Origin: Scleroderma bovista | Taxonomy: Eukaryota > Basidiomycota > Agaricomycetes > Boletales > Sclerodermataceae | Length of the DNA stretch: 64,000 bases | Direction of reading: 5' to 3' | Assembly: GCA_037178675.1 (NCBI GenBank) | Contig: JAYMGJ010000008.1 | Location: 146,068-210,067 of the forward strand | Shown: positions 52,954-60,973 of the stretch, in pieces | How the letters are laid out: the number at the start of each line of letters is the position of its first letter | Position numbering within the stretch: position 1 is the first letter of the stretch | Translations under genes and position numbers: made by a program | The notes under the pieces: generated by a model | What the model was told of the DNA's origin: nothing | What the model saw: the letters and a program-made list of their open reading frames with translations, nothing else | The model's database searches: none

Positions 52954-55900
52954 TCATAACTCCATGTCTGTTACGTCAATGTCAACCACTTGGTTCCAAT
53001 AGTCAGGACTTTCATCCCGGCTACTGTCTAGCTCGCTCAGAATAGAACGCTTCCAAGCAGAGGTTACGTCAAACAGGTTGCGAGTGCGTTTCCTGCTGAC
53101 TAACCAGCGACGATCACACAGACCGGCACGGTTAACGTCGAAGATGGTTTCCTCGACAGATTTCCCGGTGTCTCCGTCGTTCAGCCTACCATAGTGAGTA
53201 ACAAGCCAGTCACAAGGCCGCTCAGATGGCACCACATTCCGCCACTTCGCGCTGGGTTTAACTTGGCCGAGACCAGCAGCATCCCCCGAAGAGGACGGCC
53301 CATCAGCGGTACCCGCGGAACCCGAAGGCCCTTGGGCTCCCTGCAGTTCACCCCGAAGGGGAGCAGGAACCCGTTGCTTAGCAACGGAAACAGGATACTC
53401 ATCTATGATGAACGTCCGAGCTTCCGACGAGAACCCGATAGACCTCCCTAAGGGAACTCCCGGACGGAACTCATGTCGGGACCTTTCTGCGGCATCTTCC
53501 GTGCGCCACATATGGTCATAGATGGAGTAGAGATACTCCTTCCATCGATTGGTGATAACTCTGCCGAGCTCATTGACGTTGAAATCATACCATGCTGGGT
53601 TAAACTCGGACTTTAAGACAAGAACGGGTCGTGCGGGTTTCGGCTCGGAGAGTCGTTTGTCCCACCGTTCTGCCAGGTTGTCTTTAGTCCAAGTGTAGAC
53701 CAACTTCTCTGGGTAGCCACGTGCCATATACAGCCCTTGCAGGCTTTTTATGGCGGAGACGTACTCCTCGGGGGAGGATGAAAGCGTGGCGAGACGCGAC
53801 ATTTCACCGATGTAAGTGCCTTTCTTTACATCTTTGGGATGGTGAGATATCCATGGTATTCTTTCCATGTGGTTAAGTTTCTTCTGATATGGCTTATGTC
53901 CGATCTGACCGGTTACCGGATCGATGTAAATAAGCATGTCCAGGAACGGAACGAAGCGCTCCGAAACTTCCCACAATAGCCGAACTCGTTCTTCGCCAGG
54001 GTCGTCGTATCTAAGTACGGATGCGACCTTGAGTGCATTTTCAGCACTGGTAGCGTACACTATTCCAAAGACGTCGTCGATATATCTACCGACGAATGCA
54101 AACCCGAGATCTGCGAGCGCTCTCTCAGAGTGGAACAGATGTTCCTCGAAGTATGCACCCCATAAGTTAGCTATGTCAGGCGACGGGGCCTGGCCCATAG
54201 CTAGTCCTTGGGTTTGGAGCCAGAAGCGTCCTTGGAATTCGACTATATTTTTGGCATTGGCTAATCTAAGACACCGTTCGAATAGTTCTATTTCTTCGAC
54301 GGGTAGGGTATTCTTATAGTAACCACGGAATAGCGTCATAACTATATCCATGGCTTCTTCCAGTGGTATGCTGGGGTAGAAAGCGACGACATCGCCGCTT
54401 ACTAACCAGGCTTTGAAGCCTGGCTTTGGATTAAGCCTTAATGATGCTAGTTTGGTTGCGAGGTGCTTAGTCCCGTGTAATACAAACTTGCACCGCTCAA
54501 CGAGCGGCTTTAGCATCTTAGAGACGTACTTGGCAGCAGGGGCTTGTGCGCTGGAATGACATGGAATTATGGGCCTGTGTTTAACAGGCTTCTTATGGAT
54601 CTTAGGGATCACATAGAACCGAGGAACACTCGGCAAACCATCTGCGCCAGGGGCCGGACATTTGTTAACCAGAAATTTAACAAACTGCTCGCTCGTGCCC
54701 GGTAAGTTGTCAAACTCCTCGGCAATGGCACGAACTTCTCGTACGGTCTCTCGCAACGTTGACTCACACTCTTCCTTAGTTACTTCTAAGTATTGTGTAG
54801 GGTCGTTGAGCAACGAATGCGCTCCTTCAATGAACCATTGCTTCGTGATTACAGCGGTACCGAGATTCTTATCGGTAACAGTAACTATTAGTCCTTTGGA
54901 CCGTAGTTCTTCCTCCAAGGCACACCAGTCAAGTAGACCTGAAGCGTAGTCGGGATGACTTGTGATGCGCGGTACAGACGATCGGACATATTCGTCCACA
55001 AACTCTCGTCCGGCATCAATGCCTTGTTCAATGTATTGCTCCGCAAGCGGGGCCGCCTTCTTCCGAGGAAGATGGAGGTCGTAATCTGGGTCATATCCAG
55101 TAGAGTCTGATTCAGTCGCACCACTTAAAGCTGACTGATGCATAAAGTATAAACGCCATCTCAAGCGTTCGACAAAATCACTATATGCTTTTGGAACTAA
55201 ACTCCCTAAGGGAGTTCTATGGTACATGTACCGGAGTCCGACAGACAATGATGTAGATAAAATAAGGGGCAGCTCTACCCCAGGTCCAAGGTGCACGTTC
55301 GACCGGAATCTCATCGCCTCCACCATGGCTGGAGGCGCGGCGGCGAGGAGATATCGAACGGCTAGACCGAGTGGTAAGTCCAGTATTTCATCAGGGTATG
55401 ATAGTGGATTTTCATACCTAAGGCGCGAGGTTGAAACTACGCTCTCGCTTTGCCTTTGCCCTTGTCGGGCTTGGAGGACGGCCCAGGACCATCTCTGATC
55501 CTCAGAGGCGTCGCGGTCTTCTGACCGGGCTTGCCTTGGGTTTTGCCACCGGTGGCCTTGGCTTTGGCCTTCTGTCCGGCGGACCCTCCGTTCTTCTTCG
55601 CGCCCGCTTTCGTTCCTGGGCCTTTTGACCCCCCTTGACCCTTGCCCTAGACAGGATGGGAGGTAGGCGTCAGTTTGACTAAGTAGAAGCGGGGTTGGAT
55701 CACTTACCGTGATGCCAAGTTGGCGGAGTCGCTGCCCCAGGGCTTTGGACACAAGGTCCTCGACCCTTTTCTCGGGTGTCGAGTCACCCATCTCGACATC
55801 GGCGACATCCTTGAGCTTCTTTTTGGCGGCGTCGCGGGCGTTGGCAGCTTGCTCCTTGGCGGACTCTATGACGAGAATCCGGAGACCAAACTGGACAAGA

Positions 55901-56574
55901 TCCTCAAGGAGGTTCTTGACCCGCAACTCGTAGGTGGGGTCAGTGACCCAACCGGTGATTTTCTCACCGCCGTTGACATCGGGCACGATCTGGGGGCGCT
56001 TATTCAGCGCCGCACCCTTAGCGGCCTGGTCGATGACGGCCTTGCGCCAAGCAGGCAGCCACTGCTCTGGTTGACACGAGGCGTCGTAGAAGCTTGCCTC
56101 CTTGGATTTGTTGGCCCGAGCTAGGTCCAAGGCATCACCCTTGCACCGCTTGACCAACGCCTCCATTTCGGCGTCAGGGGGTGTGTCCAGCCCGCCCTTC
56201 TCCAAGAAGGTCCGGGAGAACTGGAACACTGGGGTGTGCAGCCCCTCAATGGCCGTGGGAAACGTACCATTGACTTTATGCTTCTCCAGCTTGGAGACAG
56301 CTGCCGAGGCCGTTGCACGGCGCTCAGCAAACTCCTTGAGGAGCTTAAAGTTGGGGCGAAGGGTCTCGCGGAAGTCGACCGGCACAAGTGCCAGGACCTC
56401 TGCTAACGACGTGGCCATCCCGAGGGATAGGCAGCGCGCCGTCGACTCAGCACCAGGGTTGGGGGGGCCAGAGGCCACCACTTCACTGATGCTCCCCTGC
56501 ACATACCCAGCTTGCGCTGGGGACATCGCACGAGGGCGGGAGGGACCGGACACTGGAGAGCGGGGATCAGCCAT
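52954..56574 (-). CDS. Penelope-like reverse transcriptase, intact copy B
   Basis: Reverse transcriptase that copies its RNA from a primed DNA end. The open frame is 1,255 codons from 56721, but the start MADPRSPVSG at 56574 (1,206 aa) is preferred because copy A begins at the same place. Residues 1 to about 290 are Gag-like with no known motif. A basic linker is followed by the RT: TDKNLGTAVI, PKIHKKPVKHRPIIPC (RT1), SGDVVAFYPSIP (A), GLAMGQAPSPDIANL (B), RYIDDVFGIVY (C, catalytic DD) and VPFLDMLIYID, then the thumb with ISHHPKDVKKG. About 300 residues follow with no GIY-YIG endonuclease, so it is an endonuclease-free PLE of the Coprina/Athena type, known at telomeres. No stop or frameshift is visible, so it may be active. 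Confidence 0.9.
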   Translation of the reverse strand: MADPRSPVSGPSRPRAMSPAQAGYVQGSISEVVASGPPNPGAESTARCLSLGMATSLAEVLALVPVDFRETLRPNFKLLKEFAERRATASAAVSKLEKHKVNGTFPTAIEGLHTPVFQFSRTFLEKGGLDTPPDAEMEALVKRCKGDALDLARANKSKEASFYDASCQPEQWLPAWRKAVIDQAAKGAALNKRPQIVPDVNGGEKITGWVTDPTYELRVKNLLEDLVQFGLRILVIESAKEQAANARDAAKKKLKDVADVEMGDSTPEKRVEDLVSKALGQRLRQLGITVSDPTPLLLSQTDAYLPSCLGQGSRGVKRPRNESGREEERRVRRTEGQSQGHRWQNPRQARSEDRDASEDQRWSWAVLQARQGQRQSESVVSTSRLRYENPLSYPDEILDLPLGLAVRYLLAAAPPAMVEAMRFRSNVHLGPGVELPLILSTSLSVGLRYMYHRTPLGSLVPKAYSDFVERLRWRLYFMHQSALSGATESDSTGYDPDYDLHLPRKKAAPLAEQYIEQGIDAGREFVDEYVRSSVPRITSHPDYASGLLDWCALEEELRSKGLIVTVTDKNLGTAVITKQWFIEGAHSLLNDPTQYLEVTKEECESTLRETVREVRAIAEEFDNLPGTSEQFVKFLVNKCPAPGADGLPSVPRFYVIPKIHKKPVKHRPIIPCHSSAQAPAAKYVSKMLKPLVERCKFVLHGTKHLATKLASLRLNPKPGFKAWLVSGDVVAFYPSIPLEEAMDIVMTLFRGYYKNTLPVEEIELFERCLRLANAKNIVEFQGRFWLQTQGLAMGQAPSPDIANLWGAYFEEHLFHSERALADLGFAFVGRYIDDVFGIVYATSAENALKVASVLRYDDPGEERVRLLWEVSERFVPFLDMLIYIDPVTGQIGHKPYQKKLNHMERIPWISHHPKDVKKGTYIGEMSRLATLSSSPEEYVSAIKSLQGLYMARGYPEKLVYTWTKDNLAERWDKRLSEPKPARPVLVLKSEFNPAWYDFNVNELGRVITNRWKEYLYSIYDHMWRTEDAAERSRHEFRPGVPLGRSIGFSSEARTFIIDEYPVSVAKQRVPAPLRGELQGAQGPSGSAGTADGPSSSGDAAGLGQVKPSAKWRNVVPSERPCDWLVTHYGRLNDGDTGKSVEETIFDVNRAGLCDRRWLVSRKRTRNLFDVTSAWKRSILSELDSSRDESPDYWNQVVDIDVTDMEL
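55647..55707 (-). other. Putative 61-nt intron, frame-switching, in PLE copy B
   Basis: Minus strand GTAAGTGATCC (from 55707) to CCTGTCTAG (55647), with CAAACTGACG as branch-like site. Unspliced, the ORF reads straight into the RT. Spliced, the frame changes to GKGQGGSKGPGTKAGAKK and on to KGKGKARA then stop. Comparison with copy A favours this second frame as coding in the following about 90 nt. Confidence 0.55.
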
Positions 56575-56616
56575 GTGGAACTGCTGTTTATGACGTACTG
56601 ATGCTCTGAACGCTGA

Positions 56617-56965
56617 TTTGGTTAGGGGGGAAGTACACCACACGGGGTAGTGCCAACGGGTAGCCAGGTTGCTAGGTGATGAGTAGAAGACGAGGGAGGA
56701 AGGGCGCTCTAGTGTAAACACCGAAGCGTGGCTCTTTCGACTTGAAGTCTCATCAGCCTCTTTCGTCTCTTTATATATTGCATGGACAGGGATTTAGAGC
56801 GGAGTCCGAATCGCAAGCGTTGATAAGAGTGACTTATCCCATTGGTTACCGTTGGTTCGGTGCTACTAGACTGGCAAGCGTCTCCGATGCGAGAACCACG
56901 TAGTGGGGGCAGAGCGGCACTACACTCAGCCGATCGCGACCCGATCGTCAGGTGAACCAACTTCT
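56617..56965 (-). mobile_element. Truncated PLE terminal unit before ORF B
   Basis: Matches 51870-52225 including HHR-5 and ends at GAACCAACTTC, where telomere-like TTAGGTTTAGGTTAGGGTTA starts. It is therefore 5'-truncated relative to the element's transcript, as is usual for target-primed reverse transcription. Confidence 0.75.
56689..56767 (-). ncRNA. Hammerhead ribozyme (HHR-5)
   Basis: Identical in its core to HHR-4: stem I 56767-56757 with 56699-56689, CUGAUGA, stem II GACUU/AAGUC, GAAA, cleavage triplet CUU. It lies about 115 bp upstream of the intact ORF B start. Confidence 0.85.
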
Positions 56966-57143
56966 TAGGTTTAGGTTAGGGTTAGGTTAGGGGGGAAGTA
57001 CACCACACGGGGTAGTGCCAACGGGTAGCCAGGTTGCTAGGTGATGAGTAGAAGACGAGGGAGGAAGGGCGCTCTAGTGTAAACACCGAAGCGTGGCTCT
57101 TTCGACTTGAAGTCTCATCAGCCTCTTTCGTCTCTTTATATAT
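56966..57143 (-). mobile_element. Shortest PLE terminal unit, last of the array
   Basis: Telomere-like TTAGGTTTAGGTTAGGGTTA (56966 on) followed by GGGGGGAAGTACACC, HHR-6 and only the first few bases beyond it (CTCTTTATATAT), where R1 copy 2 begins at 57144. The unit was cut just after the ribozyme. Confidence 0.75.
57054..57132 (-). ncRNA. Hammerhead ribozyme (HHR-6)
   Basis: Same core and stems as HHR-4 and HHR-5. Eleven bases separate it from the R1 boundary. Confidence 0.85.
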
Positions 57144-57924
57144 TATACAGCCTGTGGTGGAATTATAATTACAAACTGTAAACAATCTTTTGGGAAATGT
57201 AATGATGGGAGGAGGTAGATAGACCAATTGGGAGGTCCCAGTCCAAGTTTCAGACAAAACGGCGGTCGGAATAATATTCTACAGGTGATGCAAGCATGCT
57301 TGGGTACTGGAAACACATCTTATTAGGAAATATTCTGCAAGGCTCAGGACCATTCCCATAATCTTCAGAGACCTCAAAAACCCCAATAACAACCATTTGA
57401 ACAATCTGTAATAGCTTCCTGAATTTATTAGATACAGTAATGTAAGGTATGAGGAGTAGGGTGTGTGTGTTGTCGCAAAAAAATACAGGTACATCACAAA
57501 TGTTCTTTCCACAGTCCTGTGATGATATATATATTGGGTAGACATGTTTCAGGTATCAGTGACATGCTCCTGAATTTTCTGAGACCAATATAAGATGAGA
57601 AGAGTCACACTGGGTATATTCATAGGAACACATGTTGGGGTGTAGGAATCAACTCCCATCATCTTTCTAGTCATTTATAACATCCATATTACCACTGTCA
57701 ATATGCTGAAAAGACTGTCTGAATTTATTTGATATCATGCTATCTGATATAAGGAGAAGGGTATGTATGTTGCTGAAAAGAATACAGAAACACTCACAGT
57801 GTCCTTCACATGGTCCTATGATGATATATAGTTGGGGTAGATGGGTGTGTTGGTAGGAAAAAGTTGTTGTGGTCAAAAGTTGTATGCTACTATAAACTAA
57901 GTTCATAATCGACTAAAGCAGGTG

Positions 57925-58950
57925 AAATCGTGCTGTGGAGTGATTTGTGCATGTGGCTGATCCAGACAACTATTCTTAAAGATGGATTCATTACCATGGC
58001 CTTTGAATCAAAGGAGGGAAAACAATTTACTCTCACCATGCACACACTCCTGAGCAGACAAAGTAAGTGGTGGATTTTGCTGGGTGTCCAAAAGCCTTTG
58101 TCCATTTTCGATTGTCGAAGACAGGAGATTTCAGTCTTTAATGAAGACAGGTGGCCCTTCATACCAAATACCTTCCCTTCATGATGGACTGAGTTATTCC
58201 ATGTCTATCTTATCTTCACACACACTCAAACCTGTGTGACTAAGATGTTACGAGTTAGTTTAGATACAAACCAATATGAGTTTGACTAATTATTTACCAG
58301 GAATATGATAGTGGGCTGAATTTCACTACTGATGCTTGGATGACAGCAAACCATCATGCACCCATTGCATCCTGTGTCCATCTGGAGCACAATGGCACAA
58401 CACTGATGATGCCATCAGACATTATTCAAGTACCTATATTAGTGGGTGACTAACCTGATGTACCTTGTGAGCGCTGACATGATATCAGTCCCACACTGGA
58501 AACAGTGTTTGCAAGTATTCTGGAAGGTCTTGGATTAGCAGAAAAGGTTTTACTCGATTCAAACTTATCTGCTAATTGGATACTTGAGAGTACTCCTAGA
58601 TATTTGGTGTGATGTGTGACAATGCAATGAATAACAATGTCATGATCCAAGAGCTCTGTACACTCGAAAATAAGTTTGCTGACTCTCCAAGCCATACATG
58701 CTGTTTGTTCATATTGTGGGCCTCATTGCCAAGTCACTGATCTGCAAATTCAATGGAAAGAATGCAACCATCAAAGAAGAAACTGAACTGGCTAGATTGA
58801 CAAAAGAGTTGTCTTAGGAAGAAAGCATGGTTCAGATCGAGGATGATGGTGATGATGAAGCTATGCAGGAGATCGACAACAATGAGAGATGAATGGAATA
58901 GAATGGATGATCTGACAGAGGTAGCAAGCATCGAGGTTGAAACGTTGATC
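57925..58950 (+). pseudogene. hAT-like transposase relic in R1 copy 2
   Basis: Exact counterpart of 43090-44120: FTTDAWMTANHHAP near 58322, LEHNGTT near 58385, and the same in-frame stops. Identity of a dead gene across two copies indicates recent duplication or gene conversion rather than selection. Confidence 0.65.
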
Positions 58951-59283
58951 CATGGCCTACAAGATCAGAACCATTGATCAATTGTTGCATGGTGGTCAGT
59001 TTGATATCACAAGATGTTTCAACATAATGAAATTATACCCTTTACTTGCTGGAATATGCGGCCTCTCGACATACATTGGTTTATCCGCACCCAAATACGT
59101 CAAGCCTACTTGCCCAGTGACAAATGCTTTATATACCTGAAAGCATTCCATCTTCTGTTCCCTATCAAATGGTGAGAGACGTGTTGATACAACACTTGGC
59201 TTGAATGGTTGGAAAGTATTCAAGATGTCGACCTGTGCATTTAATCTATATGACATACATCCACTTGATGTTGAGTAGTCACT

Positions 59284-60910
59284 GTAATAATTTTATGGTT
59301 GTGTTCTGCATGTACCAGCCTTGGTATGATTGTACCAATGAGGTATAGTGTTGCAAGCAAGTGCGAAGAAATGGGAGGATGGTGTATAATTATTCGGGGT
59401 TTGACTATAGGGGAAGGACTCTGTAATAATTGATGGACATATTCTGAAGCTTGTAAACACTTTTGATAGCCCTTGTACTATTTTAACAACAAGGTATAAT
59501 ATATCGAAAAAGTGCAAACAAGTGGGAAGATGGTGTACAAGTGTTGGGTGGTTGGCTATGTGGGTAGACCTCTGTAATAATTCAATGGTTGCGTTCTGCA
59601 GCTTATAAATACTTTTAATACCATTCTTACTATTGTAACGGCTATTTAGGATGTTGCGAACAAGTGCGAACAAATGGGAAGATGGCATACAAGTGTTGGG
59701 GGTGACGATAGGGGCAGATCTCTGTAATATTTCGATGAGCACGTTCTCAGCTTGTACACACCTGTACCAGTACTTGTACCATGGTCGGGAATATGTGGAA
59801 TGTTGCTAATGGGTGCGAACAAATGGAAAGGTGGTGCACAAGTGTTAGTGGTTGACCATACAGGTTGACTTCTGTGATAATTTAATGGTGGTGTTCCACA
59901 GCTTGTAAACACTTGTTGCAGCATTTGTACTATTGTTAGAACTAGGTAAAATGTTTCAAACAAGTGCGAACAAATGAGAAGGTGGAGGACAAGCATTAGA
60001 CGGTTGCCTATAGTGACAGACCTCTTGAATGATTGACGTGCATGTTCCACAGTTTGTAAACACATGGAAAAGCATTGGTACCATTGTAGGGACTAGGTGG
60101 AACATTGCGAACAAGTGCGAACAAATGGGACGATGGTATACAAGTGTTAGGGGGTTGACTATAGGGCAGGCCTCTCTAATCATTTGAAGGGCATATTCTG
60201 CAGCTTGCAAAAACCTGTAGCATCACCTGGATGATCCTATAGACTGGGTGGAATGTTGCGAACAAGTGCGAACGAATAGGAAGATGGTTTACAAGTATTA
60301 GGGGGTTGACTGTTCAATGGGCATGTCCTGCAACTTGTAAAAACATATAGCAGCACCTGGACGATCTTATGGACTGGGTGGAAGTTGTAAACAAGTGCAA
60401 ACAAATAGAAAGATGGTGTACAAGTGTTAGGGGGTTGGCAATAGGGGCAGGCATCTCTAATCATTCGATTGGCATGTTCTGCAGCTTGTAAAAACCTATA
60501 GCAGCTCCTGGATGATCATATGGACTAGATGGAATGTTGTGAACGAGTGCGAACAAATAGGAAGATGGTGTACAAGTGTTAAGGGGTTGACTATAGGGGA
60601 AAAACCTCTGTGATGATTTGATGGTCGTGTTATGCAGCTTGTACACACTTGTTACAGCCATTCCACTATCGGTAGAACCAGGCTCCATGTTGGAAACGAG
60701 TACGAACAAATGGGAAGATGGTGTACAAGTGTTGGGGGTGACTATAGGCAAATCTCTGTAATAAGTCGATGGTCAGATTCTTCAGCTTGTAAACACATGT
60801 AGCAGCCTTTGTACTATTTTAAACACCAGAAGGAACATTGCGAACAAGTTCCAATATAGTGTACCAGTGTTGGGGGTTGCATACAGCAGTAGACCCCTAT
60901 TGGATCTTTA
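59284..60910 (+). repeat. Satellite of about 150 bp, eleven units
   Basis: The anchor CAAGTGCGAACAAATGGGAA recurs near 59358, 59511, 59660, 59811, 59962, 60113, 60260, 60392, 60543, 60697 and 60845, i.e. steps of 147-154 bp with one of 132. Antisense open stretches encode periodic NTCTPSSHLFALV-type peptides and are not genes. The period is close to a nucleosome core length. Confidence 0.9.
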
Positions 60911-60973
60911 AAAGACCCAGGGTACACATCTGCATCCATTAGATGCGGGACAATACTAATAATAGGTCATTCC

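Larger units (their letters stand above)
57144..60910 (+). repeat. R1 copy 2, longest copy
   Basis: The first 2,918 bp equal R1 copy 1. Beyond 60061 it continues as satellite units to about 60910. It contains a hAT-like relic at 57925-58950 identical to that at 43090-44120, with the same stops. It lies on the far side of the PLE array in the same orientation as copy 1. Confidence 0.9.

Noticed and set aside
56574..56721. The upstream ATG of the PLE ORF at 56721 as the true start
   Set aside because: These 49 codons lie in the terminal unit around the ribozyme and are not open in copy A, which starts at the MTDPRSPVSG methionine.
59293..60751. Antisense open stretches with periodic PSSHLFALV peptides
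   Set aside because: Periodicity equals the satellite period of about 150 bp; the frames break at each unit of abnormal length.
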